DNA of 64,000 nt from Engelhardtia mirabilis. Its GTDB lineage: Bacteria; Planctomycetota; UBA1135; GCA-002686595. The DNA is taken from the NCBI GenBank assembly GCA_007751255.1, contig CP036296.1, positions 744,001 to 808,000 of the forward strand. Reading direction: 5' to 3'. Shown here one piece after another: positions 20,234 through 29,889 of this stretch. A model generated the notes under the pieces. The model ran no database searches. It was given only the letters and a program-made list of their open reading frames with translations, and was not told the origin of the DNA. Within the stretch, counting starts at the first letter, position 1, and each line of letters starts with the position of its first letter. The position numbers and the translations under genes are program-made.

Positions 20234-20251
20234 CCCCCTTCGCTGTGCCAA
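20231..20251 (+). repeat. Left terminal inverted repeat
   Basis: Begins TGACCCCCTTCGCTGTGCCA. Matches 21458-21438 in reverse complement with one mismatch, and 42030-42051 in direct orientation with one mismatch. Confidence 0.85.
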
Positions 20252-20291
20252 ACTCGTCGGCGCATCTTTGGCACGCCGGCTGCCAGCCCCA

Positions 20292-21389
20292 CTAGGCAAG
20301 GCCCGCCAACTCTTCGAAGCGACCGTGAAAGCCGAGTAGCTGATCGATCGAGAGGGGCGCATCGGCGAAGGTGGACGCCATCGCTGCAGTCGTCCTTCGC
20401 GAGCCGACGACACGTTCGCGGCACCAGTTGCGCCAGGCGATCCAGATCCAGAGATGGAGCCGCAACCGCCCTCGTCGCTTCGAGTGCGCCCAAGACCGAC
20501 GGACGAGCCTCGAGACGCCGTCGCGAAGCATGGCCAGGGTCAGATTCGCCGGGAAGAGCGGGTTGCGATTGGTCCGAGGGGATGTCGAGCGTACCCGGAC
20601 GTGTTTCACCAGGTGATCCCCGAATGCACTTCGCAAGGCACAGGGGTACGTCGCCTTCATGTCAGATACAGCGGTTACCGAAGTCGCCGTACTGAGCCAG
20701 TCGGCGGTACGACGCAACGCAGCGCGCACGGTTCGCCGCGATCCGCAACGGCGCGGTTGGCCCTCGGCTGCGCCGTCGCCAGGAACTTGGCTATCGGACG
20801 GCAGCTTGCGGCGAGAGCGAGCGCTGGGCCGGCTTGCGAGCGGTCCCACCTCGGTCTCGTGGATGAAGAGGGTCTTCGCGTCGACGACCACGGCTACGGT
20901 CACCGGCTGCTCCAGCCGGTCCACCTCGAACGTCTCCAGCTCGTCGAATGCGATCCGGACGGTCTTGGGCCCTCGACCCAGGTCCCGGGCCCTTCGCAGC
21001 AGTGCTTGCTGCAGCGCGCGGCAGTGCTCGCCGAGGAGACGCTGATGGCGGGCAACCGTGTCGAGCTTCGACCCAGTCAGTCGAGTCGACTGGCGCATCG
21101 TCACCTTGGAGATGAAGTGCTCGAAGTGACGCCACAAGCGATCTGGCCGCTTCAATCGATAGTCGACCCTGAACGTCTGCGCCGAGAATCCGTGGTTGCA
21201 GATGGAGCAGTGGAAGCGCGGGACTCGGCGCCCGTCGCAGGCTCGGTCGAAGTAGCCCTTGGAGCGAAACCGGAAGTCGATTGCGCCGGTTTGGCTGGGA
21301 CAATCCGACCAGGGGCATTGCTGGGGGACGAAGTTCTCGAGAGTCCGGGCGGATTGGTGCGGCTGGGGGTCGAGGCTCAGGGGTTCCAT
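20292..21389 (-). CDS. Transposase-like protein with N-terminal zinc ribbon
   Basis: A 365-aa protein that fills the element. The N-terminus has paired cysteines of a zinc ribbon (CPWSDCP, later FHCSICNHGF). Next comes a block like the DDE region of IS1-related and planctomycete transposases: IAFDELETFEVDRL with candidate acidic residues, then PVTVAVVVDAKTLFIHETEV. The C-terminal block (NPLFPANLTLAMLRDGVSRL, RSWAHSKRRG, LWIWIAWRNW) is the conserved end of the same family as I know it. The section between (about 205-240) is Arg/Ser-rich and looks less constrained. The reading frame is intact. It would cut and join the terminal repeats. Exact IS family not assigned. Confidence 0.7.
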   Translation of the reverse strand: MEPLSLDPQPHQSARTLENFVPQQCPWSDCPSQTGAIDFRFRSKGYFDRACDGRRVPRFHCSICNHGFSAQTFRVDYRLKRPDRLWRHFEHFISKVTMRQSTRLTGSKLDTVARHQRLLGEHCRALQQALLRRARDLGRGPKTVRIAFDELETFEVDRLEQPVTVAVVVDAKTLFIHETEVGPLASRPSARSRRKLPSDSQVPGDGAAEGQPRRCGSRRTVRAALRRTADWLSTATSVTAVSDMKATYPCALRSAFGDHLVKHVRVRSTSPRTNRNPLFPANLTLAMLRDGVSRLVRRSWAHSKRRGRLRLHLWIWIAWRNWCRERVVGSRRTTAAMASTFADAPLSIDQLLGFHGRFEELAGLA

Positions 21390-21437
21390 ACCCCCAGGAC
21401 GATCGAGCCCCCTACCGGTTACCTGTCTGCCCGAAAC

Positions 21438-21458
21438 TTGGCACAGCGAACGGGGTCA
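21438..21458 (-). repeat. Right terminal inverted repeat
   Basis: On the minus strand reads TGACCCCGTTCGCTGTGCCA. A further TGACCCCG copy sits 12 bp outward at 21463-21470 and supplies the stop of the response regulator gene. Confidence 0.85.
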
Positions 21459-21467
21459 GAAGCGGGG

Positions 21468-22790
21468 TCAGGCGGCGGCCTTGGAGGGCCACAGGTCCCC
21501 CCGCAACTCACCACTCCCCGGCCCCGGATCCACCCGCAGCACGACCCGCGTCGTCCCATCGAGCCGTCCATCCAGCTCCAACGAAGCACTCAACTCCTTC
21601 GCTGCCAACTGTGCCAAGGGCAGGGCGAGCACACGATCGGGGTGCACTTCGTCGTTGCGGAAGGGCATGAATAGCAGCTCACGCTGCTCCTCGTTCAGGG
21701 GTGAGCCGTGCAGCTCCACCTCGATGCACAGTTCCGGCGCACCGAAGCTCGGGCTGGTCATCGAGAGGGTCGCGGCGACGCCCCGAGCGTCGGCGCGCTC
21801 GATGGACCAAGACAGGATGCACTGCAGGGCGCGCGTGAGCAGGTCGCCGTCCAGCTTGGCGTGGATCGGGATCGGGGAGGCCTGCGTCAGCCGGAGGGGG
21901 ATCTGGCGCTCCAGGCAATGTGCCCTTGCGCCCTCGGCGATGCCGAGGAGCAGACCCGAGAGGTCGCAGTCCTCGAGGCGAGCACGGCGGTGTCCGGTCT
22001 CCAGGGCGGCGAGGTCGGCCAGGTGGTGGAGGCCCTGGGAGATGTTCCGCGCCAGGATGAAGGCCTCGTCGAAGCCGCCGCCGTCCTTCGTCAGGCTCTC
22101 GAGGGTTCGCATCAGGGCGTCGGCGGGCACGCCGAAGGCGCGGCCCGCGCCGAGTACGAACTCGGACTGGGATTGGGCGAAGGACTCGGCCACCCGCTTG
22201 TCGGCGTCGAGGGCGAGGTTGACCGTTTCGAGCGACTTGGCGTAGGCCTCGATCTGGTCGAGGTGGTCGCGGATGTCGCGCCGCAACTGCCACTTGTTGG
22301 TCAGGGTGCTGGCGAGCTGTTGGACCTCGATCGAGTCGAAGGGCTTCTTGAGGATCAGGAAGCGGTCGCTACTGCCCAGTCGATCGACGATCTCGTCGTA
22401 GCTGTAGTCGGCGTAGGCCGTGCAGACCACGCCCTGCAGCTCGGGGTCGACCTCCCAGAGCCGCTTGAGTGTATCCACGCCGTCCCAGCCGGGGGGCATG
22501 CGGACATCCATGAAGACCATCGCGAAGGGCTTGCCCTCGTCGCCCGCGGCCTGCACCTGGGCCAGGGCGTCTTTGCCCTGCAGCGCGTGGGACAGCTCGT
22601 AGGTCGGCTGCAGTCGAGGCGCGATCGAGGCGCTCTCTTGGTCACCCAGGATGCTGGCAGCCAGATCGTCCAACTCGGCCGATGCAGCGGCTGCCTCCCG
22701 GCACGGCATCAGGATCTTGGTGAAGTCGTCGTGGATCGCCTGGTTGTCGTCGACGACCAGGATGCGACGGTTTTCGTTGGAGTTGCTCAT
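21468..22790 (-). CDS. Response regulator with C-terminal histidine-kinase-like ATPase region
   Basis: A 440-aa cytoplasmic protein. Residues 8-160 are a receiver domain: ILVVDDNQAIHDDF (acidic pocket), VFMDVRMPPGWDG with the phospho-accepting Asp near 95, CTAYADYS, and LKKPF with the conserved Lys. A linker with coiled-coil potential (about 165-215) follows, then a region with the spacing of HisKA plus ATPase domains, but I see no phospho-accepting His and no N/G1/G2 boxes as clear as in the neighbouring kinase. It may be a receiver tied to a pseudokinase. ATG 22790 puts the receiver at the N-terminus. The gene begins 13 bp after the kinase gene and is surely co-transcribed with it, so it is probably the kinase's partner. 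Confidence 0.8.
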   Translation of the reverse strand: MSNSNENRRILVVDDNQAIHDDFTKILMPCREAAAASAELDDLAASILGDQESASIAPRLQPTYELSHALQGKDALAQVQAAGDEGKPFAMVFMDVRMPPGWDGVDTLKRLWEVDPELQGVVCTAYADYSYDEIVDRLGSSDRFLILKKPFDSIEVQQLASTLTNKWQLRRDIRDHLDQIEAYAKSLETVNLALDADKRVAESFAQSQSEFVLGAGRAFGVPADALMRTLESLTKDGGGFDEAFILARNISQGLHHLADLAALETGHRRARLEDCDLSGLLLGIAEGARAHCLERQIPLRLTQASPIPIHAKLDGDLLTRALQCILSWSIERADARGVAATLSMTSPSFGAPELCIEVELHGSPLNEEQRELLFMPFRNDEVHPDRVLALPLAQLAAKELSASLELDGRLDGTTRVVLRVDPGPGSGELRGDLWPSKAAA

Positions 22791-22803
22791 GATCCCGGGC
22801 GCC

Positions 22804-24702
22804 TCAGGCGGCCTTGGCCCTCTGCAGGGGGAACTCGAGGACGAACTCGGCACCGCAGCCGAGCCCATCGCTGGTCACGGAGAGGTGTCCACCGAGCTCC
22901 GTGGCGCTGTTGGCAGCGGAGTGCAGTCCGAACCCGTGCCCATTCTTCTTGGTCGTGAATCCGTGACTGAAGATGCGCTCGACGTGATCCGGCGCGATAC
23001 CGAGTCCGTTGTCACGCACGGCGAGGCGCAAGGTGCCGGAATCCGTGGTCTTGACCGAGACGGTCAGGCGCGGCGCGTCGACCCCCGCCTCGGCCACGGA
23101 CTGGCGGGCGTTCTGGATCAGGTTGACGAGGATCTCGAGCAGCTTGTGCCGGTCGACCGAGACGATGGGCAGGTCGTCGTAGTCACGGACGATCTCGAGG
23201 TCCCGGGCCACCGCTCCGGACGCCTGGGCCGTGAGCTCGACGGCCTTGTCGATCTGCTGGCCCAAGTCCAAGGACTCGTCCAGGCGGGACTGTCCGGCGT
23301 AGGCCTGCTGAGACGCGACCAACTCGCGGATGTGGTCGACCCCCTCGCGGACGTTGACGAGCTCGCCGGCCACGTTCGAGCGCTCGCTCTCCAGCTCCCG
23401 CACCAGGGCCTGAAGGAATGGCAGCAGCTTCTGGCCGCGTGGATCGTCGGCGATGAACGTCGCCAGCTGATCGCCCTGACTCTCGAGCAGCACGACGAGC
23501 TTGCTGAGCTGGGGCAGCTTGGATCGCCGCAGGCGGTCGTCCGCCAGCTCCACCCCGAGCACCACGGAATTCAACACGTTGCCGACGTTGTGGAGGATGC
23601 CCGTCGCGATCTCGGACATGCCCGCCGACCGCGCGGCGGTCACCACTGCCTCGCGCGAAGCCGCCAACTTCTCGAGCATCGAATCGAACTCGCGGGCCAG
23701 GGTGCCGATCTCGTCGTCCCGCTCCATGCCGACGCGGGCATGGGCGTCGTCGGACTTGCCGATCGCGACCGCGTGCTGGGTCAGCGTCGCCAGGGGCTCC
23801 AGGACCATCCGACCCAGCAAGCGCTGCAGGACCAGCAGCGTGCCCAGGCCGATCGCCACCGCCGAGAGCAGGGCGTACTGGATGGCGTTGCGGCCCCGAG
23901 CCGAGATGGTGCGCGGGAGCTTGGCGCGCAGCAGCATCGCGGGGCGATGCTGGATGTCGTCGAGGGTAGCGAAGGCCTCGAGGTGGTCGTTGTCGATGGC
24001 GCGCAGGACCGTGCCGGCGGCCGCGGTGACGTCGTCGCGGATTGCCAGCATCTCCGGGGGAAGCTCGGGCGAATCGAGAGCCCAGACGTCGAGTTGGAGT
24101 CCGGTGGAGGTGCCGATCGCCTCCATCCGGGCGCCTGGCAGCAGGCTACCCATCAACAATCGACCCAGCAGCTTGGAGTGGCCAGGCTCGAGGACCGGTC
24201 GGGAGCTGACTACCATCGGACCGCGCTCCGTCGACATCAGCCCACTGATCGGCTCGAGGTCGCCGCGCGCCGAGGCCAGCAACGGGTGACTTGCGGCGAG
24301 ACGTCCCCGGGGGAAGCCCCGCAGGCGGCCCTCCATGCCGGGCGCTTCCGGTCGAATGTCGCTCCACAGCACGCCACCCTCACTGTCGATCACGAAGAGC
24401 AGGTCGACCCGCTGCGCGTCGAGAGTGCCCTCGTGCAGCAGGACCCGCTCGTAGGTGTCGTCACTGCGGGCGATGTAGTCGTCCAGGGCGGGGTTGCTGG
24501 CCAGACCCGCCGCGAGGCGGTTCAGGTTCTGGACCTCGTTCTCGATCGCGACGACCGTGCGCTTCAAGTCGCGCTCGGCGTGCTCGTGCTCGAGGTCCTC
24601 GAAGCTGGGGGTGAGGATCATCCTCTGCACGCCGTGGTCGGCCGCCGCATAGAGGGCGACGAGCACGAGCAAGGTGCGGATGATCTTGAGGCGCAGGGAC
24701 AT
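22804..24702 (-). CDS. Membrane sensor histidine kinase (CHASE4-like, HAMP)
   Basis: A 632-aa protein. There is an N-terminal helix (about 7-22), then a periplasmic CHASE4-like sensor domain (residues about 30-260, FEDLEHEHAERDLKRTV at its start), a second helix (about 275-297, YALLSAVAIGLGTLLVLQ) and a HAMP linker (about 300-350, MVLEPLATLTQHAVAI). The phosphoacceptor box is the unusual GILHNVGNVLNSV (about 365-380). The ATPase domain is complete: NLIQNARQSV (N box), DNGLGI (G1), GHGFGLH (G2). It probably senses an envelope or external signal and phosphorylates the receiver protein encoded 13 bp downstream. Confidence 0.88.
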   Translation of the reverse strand: MSLRLKIIRTLLVLVALYAAADHGVQRMILTPSFEDLEHEHAERDLKRTVVAIENEVQNLNRLAAGLASNPALDDYIARSDDTYERVLLHEGTLDAQRVDLLFVIDSEGGVLWSDIRPEAPGMEGRLRGFPRGRLAASHPLLASARGDLEPISGLMSTERGPMVVSSRPVLEPGHSKLLGRLLMGSLLPGARMEAIGTSTGLQLDVWALDSPELPPEMLAIRDDVTAAAGTVLRAIDNDHLEAFATLDDIQHRPAMLLRAKLPRTISARGRNAIQYALLSAVAIGLGTLLVLQRLLGRMVLEPLATLTQHAVAIGKSDDAHARVGMERDDEIGTLAREFDSMLEKLAASREAVVTAARSAGMSEIATGILHNVGNVLNSVVLGVELADDRLRRSKLPQLSKLVVLLESQGDQLATFIADDPRGQKLLPFLQALVRELESERSNVAGELVNVREGVDHIRELVASQQAYAGQSRLDESLDLGQQIDKAVELTAQASGAVARDLEIVRDYDDLPIVSVDRHKLLEILVNLIQNARQSVAEAGVDAPRLTVSVKTTDSGTLRLAVRDNGLGIAPDHVERIFSHGFTTKKNGHGFGLHSAANSATELGGHLSVTSDGLGCGAEFVLEFPLQRAKAA

Positions 24703-24941
24703 CGGGCGGCGTGGGGGGGAGAGCGCGATCCGCGCCCCGCGCCTCGCCGGGTGGCTCGCCGCTGGGGTCGCATCGCGTCAGTTGCCGGAGCCCGCGTCGG
24801 GGGCTCGATGGGAAGATCGATTGGAGAGGTGGTTCGCCTTGAGCGAAAGGGGCCGGATGGAGAGCGGGCTCGATGCGGTAGGCGCAGGAGGTGTGGGCAG
24901 ATAGGCGCCGCCGTGGGAGCGCCTGGGGCTGCGCGGACGGA

Positions 24942-25418
24942 TCAGGCCGCTACGCTTTCCTCGGTGACCGACGATTCGGTCGCGAGAGGCTCCGCCTCGC
25001 CCTCACGCAGGGGGCGTGTGGCCTCGTTGACCAGCTTGCAGAGCGTCTGCAGCTCGTCGCCCTGGCGCAGAGCGCAGTCGGCGGGTTTCTCGCCGCGGGC
25101 GACCTGCTCCAGGTAACGCTCCAAGCGGTAGACGGGGCCGGCGATGCGGAAGGTGACGAGCACGCCGACCGAGAATGTCAGTGGCAGCAGCACCAGTACC
25201 GAGAAGGCCAGCACGCCCATCAGCTCACCCCGCATCTCGCTCAGGACCAGCAAGGCGTCGTTGGGCAGGCGCATGGCGAGGTCGCTGTACATCTGCATGA
25301 AGAGCAGGAACTGCAGCAGCAAGCTGGTGAGAGCGACGCCGCCGAAGATGGCGGTCAGCCGGAGCTGGAGTTTGGGCTGGATCAGCTTGATCCGGCGCTT
25401 GTGTCGGGTTGTCGACAT
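24942..25418 (-). CDS. Small two-helix membrane protein with HAMP-like segment
   Basis: A 158-aa protein. Helix 1 is about residues 20-45 (LRLTAIFGGVALTSLLLQFL) and helix 2 about 65-92 (MGVLAFSVLVLLPLTFSVGV). A HAMP-like cytoplasmic segment follows directly (TFRIAGPVYRLERYLEQVAR, then RQGDELQTLCKLVNEAT). It has no output domain. It lies between the HEAT-protein gene (stop at 25432, 13 bp upstream of this start) and the kinase gene, all on one strand, so it may be an accessory signal transmitter of either. Function not recognised beyond this. Confidence 0.75.
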   Translation of the reverse strand: MSTTRHKRRIKLIQPKLQLRLTAIFGGVALTSLLLQFLLFMQMYSDLAMRLPNDALLVLSEMRGELMGVLAFSVLVLLPLTFSVGVLVTFRIAGPVYRLERYLEQVARGEKPADCALRQGDELQTLCKLVNEATRPLREGEAEPLATESSVTEESVAA

Positions 25419-25431
25419 GGGTGGGTGCGGG

Positions 25432-26712
25432 TCAGGGCTCGAGGGCGGTCATTGACAGTGCGGTGCGCCAGGCCTCGATGTCCGCAGGCAAGTCGAGGCT
25501 CGTGATGTGGCGCAGTGCCTCGAGGGCGCGGGTGCGGACGAGTTCGCGATCGTCGAGCAGCAGCTCGATCAAGCTCTCGCGGGCAATGGGTGAATCCAGA
25601 GCCGTCAAGGCCAGGCAGGAGTAGCCCAGCAAGACGTCGTCGTCGCTGCGCCGCAGGACGTGGAGCACCTCCTGCGCCAAGTCGTGACGGCGGTAGCGAC
25701 GGCCCGCGATCTCGCGCAGGGCTTCGCAGGTCTCGCTGCGACCTCCACCGCGCAGGGCAGCGCGGATCGCAGGCCACTCTTCGGCCCACCAACGCTCGTT
25801 GGCGCGCAGCCAGGTGAGCCAACGGAAGTAGTCGTCCTCGAGGGGCAGGCCGCTGACGTGCTGGAGGCTCCAGTGCACGTTGCCACGAACGGCCGCGGAC
25901 GGCGACTCGAGCAGGTGTACCAGGGTGTCGAGGGCCAGCGGATCCTCGAGGCGACCCGCTGTCAGGGCCGCTTCGCCGAGGCGCCTGTCGTCGTGCTCCA
26001 GGTCGAGGAGACGGCGAACCTGACTGCGTACGCGCTCGGAGATCTCGAGCGGATCGAGCGAGCCGATGCGGCCGATGGACGAGAGGATCAGCGGGTCGAG
26101 CTCGGGCGCCAGATCCAGGAGGTCCGCCAGGACCTCGACCGAATCGAGCCGGGCCACCGCCGAGATGCCACGCACCAGCGCCTCCCGCAGGGGCATCGAG
26201 GCCCGCAGGTAGGTCGAGGCGATGCCCCGCAGGGACGAGGCGCTGCGACGGTGCATGCGCTCCGCGCAGGCCTGGACCGCGCGCGTGACCGGACCGGCGC
26301 GTTCGCAGGGCCCCGCCAGCGCGATCAGCAGGTTGACCTCCGCCGACAGCCCGAAGCGCGAGAGGGCGCCGATGCGCGCGCATCGCGCGGTGCCGGTGAT
26401 CTCGGGCTCGGGCTCGAGCGCCCGGTGGACGTCGGGTCGCGGGAGTTCGGCCAGGACCTCGCTCAAGAGCTCGAACTCGGCGCCTTCGGGCTGCCCCGAG
26501 ACAGGGTTCGAGGCCAGCCTGTCCAGTCGCGCCAGCACCGTGGGCAGGATCGACTTGCCGAGGGCCACCAGCTCCCGGTGGGCGTCGTCGGTGGCCGAGG
26601 CCGTGGTTTGCAGGGCTCGGTCGATGAGCTCGTCGGCCGACTTGGATTGAGCTGCACTGGGCAGGGCAAGGGCGATGAGGGCCAAGAGCGTGCCGGCTGC
26701 GGCGCGAGCCAT
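25432..26712 (-). CDS. Exported HEAT-repeat protein
   Basis: A 426-aa protein. ATG 26712 gives a clean Sec signal peptide (MARAAAGTLLALIALALPSAAQ, cleavage after about residue 22); an in-frame TTG at 26847, right at the pilX-like stop, would add 45 non-conserved residues. The rest is helical repeats of about 30-40 residues of the HEAT / PBS-lyase type (for example SAAVRGNVHWSLQHVSGLPL, RSDDDVLLGYSCLALTALD and RTRALEALRHITSLDLP). Such proteins act as scaffolds. It follows the pseudopilin genes on the same strand, so it may be part of the same transcription unit. Confidence 0.75.
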   Translation of the reverse strand: MARAAAGTLLALIALALPSAAQSKSADELIDRALQTTASATDDAHRELVALGKSILPTVLARLDRLASNPVSGQPEGAEFELLSEVLAELPRPDVHRALEPEPEITGTARCARIGALSRFGLSAEVNLLIALAGPCERAGPVTRAVQACAERMHRRSASSLRGIASTYLRASMPLREALVRGISAVARLDSVEVLADLLDLAPELDPLILSSIGRIGSLDPLEISERVRSQVRRLLDLEHDDRRLGEAALTAGRLEDPLALDTLVHLLESPSAAVRGNVHWSLQHVSGLPLEDDYFRWLTWLRANERWWAEEWPAIRAALRGGGRSETCEALREIAGRRYRRHDLAQEVLHVLRRSDDDVLLGYSCLALTALDSPIARESLIELLLDDRELVRTRALEALRHITSLDLPADIEAWRTALSMTALEP

Positions 26713-26843
26713 GGCCCTGCCGGTCCGATCCACGGTCGGTCCGCGGAGCGCATCCAAACCGAAGCTCGATGCGAGTGCGAGCAACCTGGAGTGCCCCGAG
26801 TCGTGCCTGGCGACTCGCCTTGATCTGGACTGCCGCATCAGTC

Positions 26844-28523
<1,680 letters not shown>

Positions 28524-28526
28524 GGC

Positions 28527-29132
28527 TCAGTTCCTGAATGCGACGCGGGTCTCGTTGTAGACCTCGAAGCGCTTCCCGACACTGTTGACCCGCGCCAGGC
28601 TGAGCTGGATCAGGACGCTGCGATTGTCGTCGGCGAGGTGAAAGGCCAGTCCGTACTCGTCGATCAGGCCGTTGTCGTTGTCATCCTCGACGTTCTCGAG
28701 GGTCTCGCCGATGGCGGCCTCGGCGACGTACTTGCCCCACACCACCCGTGTCTCGCCCTCCTCCTCCGGGTTGCGGTACCAGAGCACCTGGAAGCCCTCG
28801 GCGTCCAGGGCGATGCGCTCGGGGTCGCCCCAAACGGGCTCGCCGTCCTCGACCCCGGTTGCGACCACGAAGTTGATCGTGGGGCTGTGCATCGGCGCCG
28901 GGTTCATGGGGTTCATGAGCGCCTGGTCGGCGCCCATCAGCGCCAGGGAGATGCGTTCCAGGGTCTGGTTCGCGATCAGCGCGAGTTGGGCCCGGTCGTC
29001 GCTCCGCTGCCGACCGTTCTGGCTGGTGCGCACGAGCATCGATGCATTGACGGCCACGATGGCGAACAGGCTCAACGCCAACATCAGCTCGAGCAGACTG
29101 AAGCCGCCCCGGGATCGGCTGTGGTGCCTCAC
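28527..29132 (-). CDS. Type IV pseudopilin (PilW-like)
   Basis: A 201-aa protein. The prepilin peptidase motif RGGFSLLELMLALSLFAI is near residues 8-25: cleavage after Gly, +1 Phe, Glu at +5, then a hydrophobic helix. The remainder is a globular domain with acidic loops (DDNDNGLIDEYG, which looks like a Ca-binding loop). The GTG start at 29132 overlaps the upstream pseudopilin's stop by 4 bp (GTGA), so it is translationally coupled. It probably builds a minor pilin or secretion pseudopilus with its neighbours. Confidence 0.82.
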   Translation of the reverse strand: MRHHSRSRGGFSLLELMLALSLFAIVAVNASMLVRTSQNGRQRSDDRAQLALIANQTLERISLALMGADQALMNPMNPAPMHSPTINFVVATGVEDGEPVWGDPERIALDAEGFQVLWYRNPEEEGETRVVWGKYVAEAAIGETLENVEDDNDNGLIDEYGLAFHLADDNRSVLIQLSLARVNSVGKRFEVYNETRVAFRN

Positions 29133-29683
29133 TGCGACACCATCGCGGTCTGGAACCGCAGCTGCCGATTGCCGACGCTGCCGTTCCACTGGATCACGAG
29201 CTCGATCGGCAGGATGGTGTAGTTGTCGGAGTGGTCGGCGCTGTCGACGACTCCGTCGCCGTCGAGGTCGCGGGGCAGTCCCAGGCGGGTGTATTGGCAG
29301 TCTTCGGCGAGGCGGCCGTCCTGCTCCGGGAAGTGGATCCGACCGACGAAGCCGTCGGCGTCGCCCTCTTGGGGATCGAGCCCGGCCACGGCGAAGCTCG
29401 CACCCGGCGCCGTACCGTTCCCACCCGGGTCGTCGGTCGGGTCGCTGTTGTAGGTGGCGAAGATCGCCTCGAAGTCGACTGTCCGAATGGTCTCGAACTG
29501 AAAGCGCGCCGCCTCGGCGGCCAGGGCCTCTTCGCTGAGCATCGGGCCCACGCGCGAGGTCGAGCTCATCGTGCTGGACAGGAGGCCCACGGCGACGGTC
29601 AGGATGACCATGACGACGGTGACCTCGAGCAGGCTGAAGCCTGATCGACGATGGGGGCCGGGATCTGGGTGCGAGCGGAGCAT
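29129..29683 (-). CDS. Type IV pseudopilin (PilV-like)
   Basis: A 184-aa protein. The prepilin motif RRSGFSLLEVTVVMVILTVA (about 12-31) has Gly before the cleavage site, Phe+1 and Glu+5. It carries a DLDGDGVVDSADHSD stretch, similar to dockerin or EF-type Ca-binding loops. It is the first gene of the minus-strand pilin operon (this gene, PilW-like, PilX-like, then the HEAT protein). ATG 29683 has no obvious Shine-Dalgarno sequence. Confidence 0.8.
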   Translation of the reverse strand: MLRSHPDPGPHRRSGFSLLEVTVVMVILTVAVGLLSSTMSSTSRVGPMLSEEALAAEAARFQFETIRTVDFEAIFATYNSDPTDDPGGNGTAPGASFAVAGLDPQEGDADGFVGRIHFPEQDGRLAEDCQYTRLGLPRDLDGDGVVDSADHSDNYTILPIELVIQWNGSVGNRQLRFQTAMVSQ

Positions 29684-29889
29684 GGGGGGGCGCTCGAGGC
29701 GTGATGGCAATGGTCTGAGGCGCGACGTTCCAGCGGCTTCGACAGCAACGTCCCCGGGCCTTGAGGCCAATGGCTCGAAGGGTTGCTTCGCGCATTGGCT
29801 GGAACTTCTTTCCTGGTTTGCAGCCGCTACATTGGGCCGCGACGCGCGTGACGCCTGTGCGACCTCGGCCACAACCGGACCCAACTTCG

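Larger units (their letters stand above)
20231..21458. mobile_element. Insertion-sequence-like element with 21-bp terminal inverted repeats
   Basis: A 1228-bp unit bounded by near-perfect inverted repeats (20231-20251 and 21438-21458; 20 of 21 bases match, ends TGACCCC, core TTCGCTGTGCCAA). It encodes one transposase-like protein on the minus strand. No clear target-site duplication is visible. It is wedged between two convergent genes whose stop codons both start a TGACCCC sequence: the sigma factor stop at 20231 and the response regulator stop at 21470, where TGACCCCGCTTC directly precedes the right terminal repeat. Confidence 0.75.
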
